DNA of 64,000 nucleotides from Methylococcaceae bacterium UBA6146 (GTDB taxonomy: Bacteria; Pseudomonadota; Gammaproteobacteria; Methylococcales; Methylomonadaceae), in the NCBI GenBank assembly GCA_002422395.1, contig DIUY01000029.1, positions 207,992-271,991 of the forward strand, read 5' to 3'. This document shows positions 54,600-63,954 of this stretch, in pieces. The notes beneath the pieces were generated by a model, which ran no database searches, was not told the origin of the DNA, and saw only the letters and a list, made by a program, of their open reading frames with translations. A program made the position numbers and the translations under genes. Each line of letters opens with the position of its first letter. The first letter of the stretch is position 1.

Positions 54600-55769
54600 T
54601 TAGTTCGTTGTACGAGCGTTAACAAATTTGTCTGATAGCGGCAGTAACGATGTTTCTGTGTTGGTTGGCCCGAACGCGCTGGTGCTTGAGAAAGCCATGC
54701 TGGATTCAATGTTTGTGGCCGCTGTATTCAGCACATCGGCAATTTCGAGGCTTTTGATGTCTTGGGTTTGGGTTGCGGTAATCGTTGCCAAAGCGCTTTC
54801 ATTGTCAATTTTAGAAACCCAGTATTGCAGATTTCTGGCTCCTTCTGCGGGGGCATCTTTGGCCCAATCGACGATTTTTTGGGTCGCTTGGGCAGAGCCA
54901 ATTTCTGCCAAGGCATTGCCACTGACTTCAAATGCTGGCGTTTGCAATGGTTCTTTATTTAACCATGTGCTTAACACGTCAACGGCATCGGGATTGCGCA
55001 CTTTGGGGATGGATTCAAAGGCCACTTCTTGTTTGATGCGGGTGATTTCTTCAGGCTCCGTGCCTTTTGTGCTTCCTGAGACGGTTTTTAATAATTGTTC
55101 AACGCCTTCCGATGATCCGACCGTCGCAATCGCCTTGCCGACAGCCCCCAAAAATTCTGGGTCAGCTATTTCCACGTTCATCCAAGCCTCTTCCAAAATA
55201 GGGGAGAGTTCTTCATGGAATTGGCCCTCCCAACGGTTGTCACCAATCCGGGATATGGCTTGTAAAATAAGGATATACAAGGAAGAAGATTGGCTGTTGT
55301 TTTTTGCCAAATTGATGAGTTGTGCCAATGAATCGGGCGTGGCGATTTCGGCCAATAAATCCAGCAGGATGGCTTTGGTTTCCAAAGATATGTCAGGGTT
55401 TGCCAATAAATCATTGATTTGCTGGTAGAGCGTCTGTTCGCTTCTCTTGCGCAAGTTTTTCGCCAGTTGCGCCGATAAGATGGGGATTTGCTGCAATTCG
55501 GCTGTTTCAAGCAATGTTTTGAATTCAGCCCAGGTTTTTAACACGCTGTGCTGTGGTTTATACGTTGGGATTGGGGTTATCGCGGCGTTTTCATGAGGTT
55601 TGGACTGGTCTGGGATATTTAAGATAGACGCAGTGGGGATGCTGGCATCCCAATTTTCATTGTTCAAGCCATACAGTTTTACAGGCGCGTGATTACCATA
55701 CCACCCGCCCAATCTGGGCATGAGGGTGAGCAATAGGCAAACTGTGATGGGTATAAAACGGTTTATCAC
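54600..55769 (-). CDS. Exported HEAT-repeat-like protein
   Basis: A 389-residue protein with an N-terminal signal or anchor (RFIPITVCLLLTLMP) and about six helical repeats of 30-40 residues (ILLDLLAEIATPDSLAQLIN, AVGKAIATVGSSEGVEQLLK, ALAEIGSAQATQKIVDWAK), like HEAT/PBS repeats used for protein-protein contacts in the periplasm. It ends at a stop directly before decayed homologous sequence, so it may be shortened at its C-terminus. It overlaps the upstream hydrolase-like gene by four bases and probably forms a two-gene operon with it. Confidence 0.78.
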   Translation of the reverse strand: MINRFIPITVCLLLTLMPRLGGWYGNHAPVKLYGLNNENWDASIPTASILNIPDQSKPHENAAITPIPTYKPQHSVLKTWAEFKTLLETAELQQIPILSAQLAKNLRKRSEQTLYQQINDLLANPDISLETKAILLDLLAEIATPDSLAQLINLAKNNSQSSSLYILILQAISRIGDNRWEGQFHEELSPILEEAWMNVEIADPEFLGAVGKAIATVGSSEGVEQLLKTVSGSTKGTEPEEITRIKQEVAFESIPKVRNPDAVDVLSTWLNKEPLQTPAFEVSGNALAEIGSAQATQKIVDWAKDAPAEGARNLQYWVSKIDNESALATITATQTQDIKSLEIADVLNTAATNIESSMAFSSTSAFGPTNTETSLLPLSDKFVNARTTN

Positions 55770-56680
55770 CTAGCCATCCACCTAGATTGGGTCAATTGGG
55801 CGAGTGCGGCGCTGATTTTCATGTTTTGGTCGGGTTCCGCCTTAAGTGAAAGCATGGGTTGGAACAGATCAGCCGATTGTTTTTCGGCATCCGTCAGCGT
55901 GTTGGTTTGCAAATCCAGTAAACCGACAATTGGCTTGGCCAAATCTGAACCGGATTTTAAAAACGTCCGGGCGGCTAAAGACCCCTGCCCCTGTCCCACC
56001 AAGGTCAGGCTAAGATTAGGGTGGCGGTCTAAAATGCCCAATACCGCCGCTTGCACTTCTTGGGCCAAGTGCCTACGGCGGATTTTTTTCTTAATGATAC
56101 TGGCTTGTGTGTCTTGTGTTACGGATGCGGGCTTAAGCATGTCGTAATAACCAAAAGAAATCCGATAACAATGGACTTTGTTTTTGGACGCCACTGCCTC
56201 TTCTTCCAAAAATACGCCGCCATAAATGACGGGGCAACGGTCATTAAAGCGTTGTCCGACAAAGTCATTCCAGACAGTGGGCTTCATGCCGTCATCGTGC
56301 AGGAGCAACAAGGCTCTAGTGGGAGTTTGCGGGACTTTGGCTTTGACAAAACGCGCTGTCACAGCGTTATTGCTTTCGCTTTTAAGGGTACACAAAGGGC
56401 CTAAGGTTTTGGCGCAGGCCCCTTCCCAATTTTTGAACCGATAGCCTTGATTGGGTACGGCGAACAGGCTTACCAGCGCTTGCGATGACACTTGTACCCA
56501 GCACTCGGAGGTACAATTGATTTTTCCAGGTAGCGCCCTAATTTCGCCGCCTTGGTTATCAAAAACTTGCAGGTTTAAGTCTGCCGCAAAAGCTGGAAAT
56601 GGCATCAAAGCGGCCATTAATATCACATCCCGTACCCTAGGCCGCTTAAAAACAAAAGGAAAGTGATAAAAAATACTCAT
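55766..56680 (-). CDS. Exported alpha/beta-hydrolase-like protein without nucleophile Ser
   Basis: A 304-residue protein with a long signal peptide (VILMAALMPFPAFAA). Residues about 35-110 form a Cys-containing domain (INCTSECWVQV, FKNWEGACAKTLGPLC) of the kind with GxxF/W 'NWEGAC' repeats. An alpha/beta-hydrolase-like domain follows: ALLLLHDDGMKPTVWNDFV and LTLVGQGQGSLAAR. The nucleophile elbow reads G-Q-G-Q-G instead of G-x-S-x-G, so esterase activity is doubtful. It is the first gene of the two-gene operon with the HEAT-like protein. Confidence 0.75.
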   Translation of the reverse strand: MSIFYHFPFVFKRPRVRDVILMAALMPFPAFAADLNLQVFDNQGGEIRALPGKINCTSECWVQVSSQALVSLFAVPNQGYRFKNWEGACAKTLGPLCTLKSESNNAVTARFVKAKVPQTPTRALLLLHDDGMKPTVWNDFVGQRFNDRCPVIYGGVFLEEEAVASKNKVHCYRISFGYYDMLKPASVTQDTQASIIKKKIRRRHLAQEVQAAVLGILDRHPNLSLTLVGQGQGSLAARTFLKSGSDLAKPIVGLLDLQTNTLTDAEKQSADLFQPMLSLKAEPDQNMKISAALAQLTQSRWMAR

Positions 56681-56984
56681 GGTTTGGTTCCGTTAAATTA
56701 TTGTTTTTTATCATCATACCCGACAAATTTAGGTTCTGCGAGTGCAATTTTTGGTTAACATTGGGTTAACTGTCAGTGCCTTATGCTGTCAACATCTATG
56801 GGAATGGCAGCTATTTTGACTGATTTTAGACCGCCCTCTTCCTGTAGATTTTGTATCAGGCAATGAAAATTTGGCCGTCCTGTAGAACATCCTCCTTAAC
56901 CTTAAAAATCGGGCCGTTATATTGGCCGATAAAATAACCGCCGCGTTAAAAGGGTTTCTTGAACTTAAATTATGAGGAAAAAAG
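56681..56984. other. Divergent intergenic region
   Basis: 304 bases between two divergent genes. It must carry both promoters. A small CTTAACCTTAA repeat and an AT-rich patch near 56695-56725 are visible; a GAGGAAAAAAG ribosome-binding site precedes the gene to the right. No gene seen. Confidence 0.5.
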
Positions 56985-58271
56985 ATGACAACCCCAAGTA
57001 AATCCCAAACTGACATTCCGTCAGTCGATGGGTTAAATACTGTAACGCCTGAAACCATCAACGAAGCGGCTTTACAGTATGTTTATGCCTTAGGCGATGT
57101 GGATAAGGCTGATGAAGCTGTTGCTGCTGAACCGGAAACCCCCGTTGACCCGCTCATGACCATCATGCCTGTCGGCGAAGCTATTATCATTGAGGTGCCA
57201 GAAGCCATTGCGGCTGATAACTCATTCATTGAAGAAGCCCCAGCAGATTTGATCTGGATAATGCCGTCTGAAGAAGCTTACGCTGATGGTGAGGTTTACG
57301 AAGATGTCTTGGTTGATGAGCTGATTGACCCCATTTTCACCATCATGCCTGTCGATGAAGGCATTATTATTGACGAAGCGCTACTTGATGAAACGGTTGG
57401 CGGTGAAGGTGACGGTGAGGTTATTGAAACCCCGCCTGAAGACATCATGGACTTAGTGCTGGTTGACCCCATTCTCACCATTATGCCGGTAGATGACTAT
57501 ATCTTTCTTGACGATATGGAAACGATCCCGGAAGACCCCGGGTTCTACGAAGAAGTCATTGATGTGGTTGCCGATCCTGAAACCGAATTGCCACCTGACA
57601 CGGATATGGATTCCCTGGTCATGGCAAAACCCTTGATTTGGGATTGGTCTTGGGATACCGCTAATGGCTCTGATGGCGAAATCATTGATGGAACCGGGGA
57701 AGGTGATCTTGAAACTTCACCTGAAGACATGACCGACTTGGTGCTGGTTGACCCTATTTTCACCATCATGCCTGTCGATGAAGGCATTATTATTGACGAA
57801 GTGATTCTTGATGAAACGGTTGATGGTAAGGTTATTGAAACCCCGCCCGAAGACATCATGGACTTAGTGTTGGTTGACCCCATTCTCACCATCATGCCGG
57901 TAGATGACTATATCTTTATTGACGATATGGAAACGATCCCGGAAGACTCTGGGTTCTACGAAGAAGTCATTGATTTGGTTGCCGATACTGATCCGCTTGA
58001 CCTTTTAGTCATGGAAAAACCTTTTATCCTAGATTGGTCACGTGATCGCGGTGATGAAGGAAATGGCGATATTTCCTTAGACAACTTGGATATTCAGGCA
58101 CCGGAGCAAACTTTGGTTTCTACCTGGATCATGTGTACTTTCCCATCGGAAGACATTGTGTTTTCAACTGAAGAACCAGTCGCTGATAAGGGGTTTACAG
58201 ACATTGATGCAGGTGCAGCAACTGAAATAACCTTACTGGGCCTGCCCGAAACGATTGAATTTATTGCCTAG
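56985..58271 (+). CDS. Highly acidic repeat protein
   Basis: A 428-residue protein, extremely rich in Asp and Glu, with the motif VDPI(L/F)TIMPVD repeated at least four times, plus IMPVGEAIIIEV and LIWIMPSEEAY variants. A block at about 57328-57573 recurs nearly unchanged at 57750-57990 in DNA and protein, so the gene grew by internal duplication. No signal peptide is clear. It starts at 56985 after a GAGGAAAAAAG site. Function unknown; a calcium-binding or structural surface role would fit the acidity but is speculation. Confidence 0.72.
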   Translation: MTTPSKSQTDIPSVDGLNTVTPETINEAALQYVYALGDVDKADEAVAAEPETPVDPLMTIMPVGEAIIIEVPEAIAADNSFIEEAPADLIWIMPSEEAYADGEVYEDVLVDELIDPIFTIMPVDEGIIIDEALLDETVGGEGDGEVIETPPEDIMDLVLVDPILTIMPVDDYIFLDDMETIPEDPGFYEEVIDVVADPETELPPDTDMDSLVMAKPLIWDWSWDTANGSDGEIIDGTGEGDLETSPEDMTDLVLVDPIFTIMPVDEGIIIDEVILDETVDGKVIETPPEDIMDLVLVDPILTIMPVDDYIFIDDMETIPEDSGFYEEVIDLVADTDPLDLLVMEKPFILDWSRDRGDEGNGDISLDNLDIQAPEQTLVSTWIMCTFPSEDIVFSTEEPVADKGFTDIDAGAATEITLLGLPETIEFIA

Positions 58272-58436
58272 CCCTAACGGCCCAGCCCCTAAAATAATAA
58301 TCAATTGCTTAATAGGTCGCTTCACAGTAGTTTTTTTGAAGCGATATTTTTAACTTTTGTAAGGATTTGATTTTAAATTATTTTTTAATAAAGGGCTAAG
58401 TGGTTACACCTGACTATCTTGATTTTGGAGAAACCT

Positions 58437-58883
58437 ATGAGAAAAACATATTTGCATGGCCTTTTATTAGGCTTGGTGTTATCAAGCACAAACGCATTAG
58501 CAGACAATAAAGCTGTTGAAATCAGTATCGGAGGTATTGGCCCTGCCGTTGATGCCGCCGCCTTCCAAACCGTCCAACAAGTGATTGGCAGTGCCGTCAC
58601 CAATGGCGTGATTGATAAATTTATGGTCAGCGGTTATGGCCATGAAGGTGGTTTTTCGGCATGTGCGCAAGCCTCGCCAAGGTCTGAGGGTTTTGGCCTT
58701 TTCGTCAAGCAATTGCGGGCCATTTCACCAAACCGCAAAACAACAGCCTATTCCGTAAAAAAAGTTGAAGCCTGTGGTGAAATCATAACGGCCTGCACCT
58801 TGGAAGTGAACGAATGCCCTGATGGTTCGTTTGTCGGACGGGTGCCGCCTTCCTGCGAATTTGTCGCCTGCCCTGGCAAATAA
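58437..58883 (+). CDS. Secreted cysteine-containing hypothetical protein
   Basis: A 148-residue exported protein starting at 58437 (MRKTYLHGLLLGLVLSSTNALA), with TTGGAG eight bases upstream and a signal peptide cut after NALA. The middle has VSGYGHEGGFSACAQ. The C-terminus is cysteine-rich: CTLEVNECPDGSFVGR then CEFVACPGK, likely two disulfides. I do not recognise a named family. Its neighbours do not indicate a role. Confidence 0.75.
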   Translation: MRKTYLHGLLLGLVLSSTNALADNKAVEISIGGIGPAVDAAAFQTVQQVIGSAVTNGVIDKFMVSGYGHEGGFSACAQASPRSEGFGLFVKQLRAISPNRKTTAYSVKKVEACGEIITACTLEVNECPDGSFVGRVPPSCEFVACPGK

Positions 58884-59028
58884 ATTTGTCTGGCGGATAT
58901 AGGCTTAGTGGCATTGCTCCGTGAAATGGGTTGTTGTCTTGCCTAGATCACGGGGCATTTCCTATCTGGAATGGCCCCTTATGGAATACTATAGGGCCTC
59001 CTTATTTATTTCCTGCTATTGAAAACCC

Positions 59029-59694
59029 ATGCGCATTTTAATTATTGAGGATGAAGCCGATATTCGCGCCCAAATCCGGCGGCAACTGGAAAAAGAAGGC
59101 TACCATGTTGACGAAACCGGAGATGGCAAAGAAGGCTTTTATTACGCCACTGAATATCCGGTAGATGCGGCGATTGTCGATTTGGGTTTGCCCGGCTTGC
59201 CTGGGCTGGAAATTATCAAGCGTTTACGGCAACAGGGCAGCTCATTGCCTGTCCTGATACTGACGGCTCGTGGCCGCTGGCAAGAACGGGTTGAAGGCTT
59301 GGAAGCCGGGGCTGATGATTACCTAGCCAAACCTTTTCAAATGGAAGAGCTTTCCGCCCGCATCAAAGCCTTGTTGCGGCGGGTTGTCGGCGCTCCCCAA
59401 TCCTTATTAAATTGCGGCTATCTGATTTTGAATTTAGAAACTCAACGGGCAACGGTGGACGGTGTTGAAATCGAACTGACCAGTTTTGAATACCGGATGC
59501 TTGAATATTTGGCGCAAAACCACGGCAAAATTGTTTCCAAAGATGACTTAAGTGATTACCTATATCCCCACGATGCCGACCCGGAGAGCAATGTCCTGAG
59601 GGTTTTGGTCGGGCGTTTGCGCCGAAAGCTTGACCCGGAAGGTATCCGCAACCCTATCGAGACCCTACGGGGCCGCGGCTATCGTTTGGTTTGA
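59029..59694 (+). CDS. OmpR/PhoP-type response regulator
   Basis: A 221-residue response regulator. The receiver domain (residues 1-115) has the acidic pocket IEDEAD, the phospho-acceptor Asp in AIVDLGLPG (Asp51) and the Lys in YLAKPF (Lys101). The C-terminal winged helix ends with ETLRGRGYRLV, the OmpR class signature. It is followed 10 bases later by a PhoQ-like kinase, so the two form a two-component system; sequence style resembles PhoP. The stimulus is unknown. Confidence 0.93.
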   Translation: MRILIIEDEADIRAQIRRQLEKEGYHVDETGDGKEGFYYATEYPVDAAIVDLGLPGLPGLEIIKRLRQQGSSLPVLILTARGRWQERVEGLEAGADDYLAKPFQMEELSARIKALLRRVVGAPQSLLNCGYLILNLETQRATVDGVEIELTSFEYRMLEYLAQNHGKIVSKDDLSDYLYPHDADPESNVLRVLVGRLRRKLDPEGIRNPIETLRGRGYRLV

Positions 59695-59704
59695 CATTCA
59701 CCGC

Positions 59705-61045
59705 GTGATCAATTCGCTTTATTTCAGGCTTAACTTCACCGCCATTTTGGTGTTTGTCATCTTTTTGGCCGCCACCGGGGCTGTGCTGGACAATGCCTTT
59801 TTGGAAAGTGCCCGCCTCTCTTTGCGCGAACGGATGTCAGGCGAAGTTTACCAACTGCTCAGCGCGTCCCAAATTGATGAAGCCGGGCAATTGGTCATGC
59901 CGCTGCCTACCCATTTACCCAATCCCCGACTGGCTTTGCCTAGTTCTGGCTTATATGCGTTTGTCGGCAGTAATGGTAGCGACAAACCCATCTGGCGTTC
60001 CCCTTCTCTACTGAACCGGCAATTGCCCGGACTTTTTAACTTGCACGTCGGCGAAAAACAGTGGCTGGACATCACGTTAGAAGATGGCGAAGACTATTGC
60101 CTGCTAGGTTTTGGTTTCCAGCGCACCCTCAAAAGCGGCATTTATTCGTTTAATTTTTATTTGTTGAGCGAACTGGTCCCACTCCATAAACAAGTCACCC
60201 TATATCGGCAACGTTTGTGGGGCGGATTAGCAATTGCGGCCATTTTGTTACTGGCCACCCAGCTTTGGGTGCTTTATTGGGGTTTAAAACCCCTGCGTAA
60301 AGTCGGGCAGGAACTAAACGCCATTGAAACTGGCGAACGCCACCAAATCAATGGCAGCTATCCTAGGGAAGTCAGGCAGCTTACCGATAATATCAATACC
60401 TTATTGGCCCAAGAACGGGCGCGTCAGGCCCGATACCGCAATGCCCTGGCTGATTTGGCGCATAGCCTTAAAACACCGTTGGCTGTGTTATTGAACGCGA
60501 TCGACCAACCCGAATCCCTGTCTGATACCGTATCGGAGCAAAGCCACCGGATGCTCCGTATTGTCGAGCGGCAATTACAGCGGGCCGGTGCCGCAACAAA
60601 TTCAGCCTCCATTCCCCCCGTTACCATCCATCAAGTCGCTGACAGGCTCAATGCCTCGCTGTGCAAGGTTTACCGCAATAAAGACGTACTGATCCTTAAT
60701 AAGATAGACACAGGTCTGGAATTGCGTTGGGATGAAGCCGACCTTATCGAAGTGTTGGGCAATCTGCTGGATAATGCGTTTAAATGGTGTCACGGAAATA
60801 TCGAGATACAAGGCCATAAAACAGGCCGTCGTTTAACGCTCAGTATCCATGATGACGGCCCTGGTATCAGTGCCAAAGACATTGAGCATATTCTGCAACG
60901 CGGTGGGCGGGTGGATGAATCCATACCCGGTCATGGCATAGGCCTCAGTGTCGTCGCCGACATCGTTGAGGCCTATCAGGGAAGGTTGCGCATCGGGCCG
61001 AGTCATTTGGGCGGTGCGGCAATGATGATTGAGTGCTGGTCTTAA
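59705..61045 (+). CDS. PhoQ-like sensor histidine kinase
   Basis: A 446-residue inner-membrane kinase. Two membrane segments (LNFTAILVFVIFLAATGAVL; GLAIAAILLLATQLWVLYW) enclose a periplasmic sensor of about 140 residues. The HAMP-like segment then leads to the H-box LADLAHSLKTPLAVLL. The N-box NLLDNAFKWC and G-boxes DDGPGIS and GHGIGLSVV are intact. I place the start at GTG 59705, since a frame opening at 59630 overlaps the regulator; no strong ribosome-binding site is seen. It likely phosphorylates the regulator upstream. Confidence 0.9.
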   Translation: MINSLYFRLNFTAILVFVIFLAATGAVLDNAFLESARLSLRERMSGEVYQLLSASQIDEAGQLVMPLPTHLPNPRLALPSSGLYAFVGSNGSDKPIWRSPSLLNRQLPGLFNLHVGEKQWLDITLEDGEDYCLLGFGFQRTLKSGIYSFNFYLLSELVPLHKQVTLYRQRLWGGLAIAAILLLATQLWVLYWGLKPLRKVGQELNAIETGERHQINGSYPREVRQLTDNINTLLAQERARQARYRNALADLAHSLKTPLAVLLNAIDQPESLSDTVSEQSHRMLRIVERQLQRAGAATNSASIPPVTIHQVADRLNASLCKVYRNKDVLILNKIDTGLELRWDEADLIEVLGNLLDNAFKWCHGNIEIQGHKTGRRLTLSIHDDGPGISAKDIEHILQRGGRVDESIPGHGIGLSVVADIVEAYQGRLRIGPSHLGGAAMMIECWS

Positions 61046-61069
61046 GCAAGTGCTGAATGAATAGATTCT

Positions 61070-61715
61070 CCTCTACGCGGTTTTTTTCTATGTCCGGTAT
61101 GGCGTTTCCTACCGCGATCTGGAAGATATTTTAGCAGAGCGGGGAGTCACCGTGGATCGTGCGACCCTGAACCGCTGGGTTGTCCGCTATTCTCCACTGA
61201 TCGCCTTGGCGGCAAAAAGCCGCAAACGGACAGTGGCCAGCCCTTGGCGCATGGACGGGACGTAAATCAAAATCAAAGGCGAATGGGTTTACCTGTATCG
61301 CGCGGTCGACAAGTTTGGCGATACCGTTGACTTTATGCTGTCAGAACGCCGCGACGAAGCGGCGGCCACCGCCTTCTTCAAGCAAGCCATTGATGGCAAT
61401 GGCCTGCCCGAAAAAGTGGTCATGGACAAAAGTGGCGTCAACCTGGCCGGATTGGAAAACATCAACGTCTTGCTGGTGCTGGCAGGCCTGGTGTGCTTGA
61501 CCATTGAAATTTGCCAAGTCAAATACCTCCATAACTTGGTGGAACAGGATCACCGATTTATCAAAAAGATCACTGGACCAATGCTAGGGTTCAAAACTTT
61601 CCGTTCCGCCCAAGCCACCCTCGATGGGATCGAAACCGCCCATATGATTCGCAAGGGGCAACTCTCCGGGAAGATACTTCCCGCTTACCAGCAATTTATC
61701 CATTTGGCAGGCTAG
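61070..61715 (+). pseudogene. IS6-family transposase remnant
   Basis: The reading YVRYGVSYRDLEDILAERG, then VDRATLNRWVVRYSPLI and WRMDGT, matches an IS6/IS26-type transposase, but a stop follows at 61263 where the DET motif should be. The frame resumes with IKIKGEWVYLYRAVDKFGD and ends HMIRKGQLSGK. The DDE region is also shortened around LLVLAGLV. Confidence 0.85.
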
Positions 61716-61815
61716 TTTTGCCCGCCAATCAGACGGGCTCGGCTCTTATAAATATTTGCGACATAACCCCTTTTAGCCTAACCAAATAATGAAATATCAA
61801 ATTTTCGGTTTTTTG

Positions 61816-61844
61816 GTAGAGACGTTGCAATGCAACGTCTCTAC
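61816..61844. repeat. Perfect 29-bp palindrome
   Basis: Arms GTAGAGACGTTGCA and TGCAACGTCTCTAC around a single A. A palindrome of this form is a common small dispersed repeat in other bacteria (notably cyanobacteria). It sits between the IS6 and Tn3 remnants. Confidence 0.85.
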
Positions 61845-61948
61845 CGCTCCTCAGTCTGATATGAGCAAAACCGAAAACTTATGTGTGGGTATCTAAAACA
61901 GGCTAGTAATCAAATTCGTATAAAGATAAGCATTAGTCCAGATCATCC

Positions 61949-63149
61949 TCAGTTAATATTATTTAACCTTTGCCCTTGAGCGTTAGCCACTTGGCTCTGC
62001 CGATGGCTGTTCTCCAATATAAAAGCCAATGACCGCTCAAAACTGGCGTCCTGGCTAGTGGATTCTAGCTTTAATTTGCTCAAAATCCGTAGCATCTCCG
62101 CTTGGCGAACGCCTTTCAATTGTTCGTCTGCCGACTGGGTGGAGTTCAAGAGCGTTTCCAGCATCGCAAACCGACGCAAAATCTCATCGGTCTTGTCTTG
62201 GTTGTCCTCCAGATATTTTTCAAGGGCTTCTTCGGCGCTGTGTAACGCTTTCTTCATCTGCCTGCAAAAGATAGTGCAGAGATCATCGATCACTATTGCC
62301 AGACGTTGCCGGATCAAGGCCAAGGCAACGGCGTAGCGTTTGGCAGCAGCCATATCCACCATGCTGGAGGCATCGAGACTGTTGCCTTCCAGCGCCCATT
62401 GTTTGATTTTGATGAGTGATATGGTTTTTAACAAGTCTGCGTGACAAGCCAACTCGGTCAATCGGTCATAGCGTTCGACCAAATCACGCATGCCGTCTAT
62501 CGTCGGTTTGGCGGCATCTTGCTTGATATCGTTCCAAGAACTCACGCGGCGCGGATCATCACCCACGACAAAGAGCTTGTCGAGAAAAACGCGGCCTGCA
62601 TCTGCAAGTGCATCGTGAATTTGCGTGTGCAGCGCCTGATTCGTTGCAATCCGCTCGACGCGAGCTTCCCGCAGCAAGGTATCGAATGCCGGCAACTCAT
62701 AACGATGACGCACCAAGGTTTCGATACCGATATTGATAATATCAATGACATCTTCCTTGGTTAACGCCGCTTCGGCAAAAGTTTGTCGCATCAGCGCCTT
62801 GCCATCATCGCCGAATGGGTTTGACCGCCAAAAACTCCTGCACCGCCGACAAGTGTTTACGTCTGGCCTGGGAGACATCGTACTGCCGCAAAATATCCAA
62901 ATCATAGGGTTCGCCCATGCTGGTAGCAACATGTTCGGCAATGGCATTCGGTACTTGCTCGGAGGTTACAAAATAGCCCAGCCGTTGATAGGTTTTTAAA
63001 AGCAAGGCAAATCCCAATCGCGTGGTGCTTGATCGAGTGGCAGTATCGCAACATGCCAGCTCGACATCGGTCACCGTGTAGAATCGTTCCAACTCTGATT
63101 GCACAAGTCGGCTTTTGAATCGGGGATAGGCTGTATCGCTGGGTTGCAA
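61949..63149 (-). pseudogene. Tn3-family transposase, frameshifted and truncated
   Basis: The N-terminus (MQPSDTAYPRFKSRLVQSEL, DUF4158 domain) is encoded at 62805-63149, then shifts frame near 62820. It continues as ALTKEDVIDIINIGIETLVR through to RSLAFILENSHRQSQ and a stop at 61949. About 400 of about 1000 residues remain and the catalytic DDE domain is absent. It is divergent from an intact resolvase. Confidence 0.87.
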
Positions 63150-63311
63150 TTTTAAAAACCGAAAAGTGATTTAGTACAAGAAAAACGTCCGTTTATCTTG
63201 TACGCTTAAAATCGCCCAAACAAGGCGAAATATCCACAAGAAAACCCGTTGAGAAAAACAAAGCAACATTGTACATTGGTATTTATCTTTTCTTGCATAT
63301 TGAAAGCCGTC
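63150..63311. promoter_or_regulatory. Probable res site / divergent promoter of Tn3 element
   Basis: 162 bases between the divergent transposase remnant and the resolvase, the usual place of the resolution site in Tn3-type transposons. GTACAAGAAAAACG near 63174 and CTTGTACGCTTAAAATCG near 63199 form an inverted pair (TTGTAC/GTACAA) that could be part of a resolvase-binding subsite. Confidence 0.5.
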
Positions 63312-63929
63312 ATGCGGGTGGGTTATGTCCGTGTTTCCAAAAACGATGGTGGTCAAACGCTCGCGCCGCAGCGCGACGCAATGATAGCCGCAGGTGTTGA
63401 GTCAGACCGGATTTACGAAGACTTGGCATCAGGCCGTAAGGATGACAGGCCGGGATTGAATGCCTGCCTCAAAGCGCTTCAACCTGGCAACACGCTAGTC
63501 GTATGGAAATTGGATAGGCTAGGCCGCGATTTGAAACATTTGGTAAAGCCGCTAGAGGATCTGCGTACCGGTAACGTCGGATTGAAAGTATTGGCAGTCG
63601 CTGGCGCCCAAATCGATACAACCACTTCAAACGAGCGGTTGTTCTTTGGGATTTTTGCAGTGCTGGCTGAATTTGAACGGGAATTGATTGTTGAGCGCAC
63701 CCAGGCCAGACTTGCTGCGGCAAGGGCACGGGGTCGAAAAGGCGGGCACCCTAGAAAAATGGATCGATCCACATTGAAAATGGCAATGACAGCCCTGACG
63801 GACACAAATTTAAATGCCACTGATGTGGCCAAGAGGCTTGGGATTACAACAACGCTTTATATGTATGTGAATGGTGATGGGTCGGTGAAAGCAGCCGGTC
63901 AAGCCATTCTTGACCAGAACAGTGACTAA
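63312..63929 (+). CDS. tnpR: Serine resolvase (TnpR)
   Basis: A 205-residue serine recombinase. The catalytic Ser is in VGYVRVSKN (Ser9), the conserved VVWKLDRLGRDLKHL arginines and LAEFERELIVERTQA helix E are present, and a C-terminal HTH (TLTDTNLNATDVAKRLGIT) follows. The start at 63312 (MRVGYVRVS) is the conserved N-terminus; a frame from 63249 adds 21 unconserved residues. Appears intact although its partner transposase is broken. Confidence 0.93.
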   Translation: MRVGYVRVSKNDGGQTLAPQRDAMIAAGVESDRIYEDLASGRKDDRPGLNACLKALQPGNTLVVWKLDRLGRDLKHLVKPLEDLRTGNVGLKVLAVAGAQIDTTTSNERLFFGIFAVLAEFERELIVERTQARLAAARARGRKGGHPRKMDRSTLKMAMTALTDTNLNATDVAKRLGITTTLYMYVNGDGSVKAAGQAILDQNSD

Positions 63930-63933
63930 ACAA

Positions 63934-63954
63934 CCACCCGCTAAAAGCGGGTGG
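63934..63954 (+). terminator. Terminator after the resolvase gene
   Basis: CCACCCGC and GCGGGTGG pair around TAAAA, followed by GTTTAAAATAA, four bases after the stop of tnpR. A good intrinsic terminator shape. Confidence 0.75.

Noticed and set aside
63934..63954. Similarity of the tnpR terminator (CACCCGCTAAAAGCGGG) to the core of the CRISPR repeat
   Set aside because: The match is limited to a hairpin with a TAAAA loop; outside it there is no resemblance, so it is taken as coincidence.
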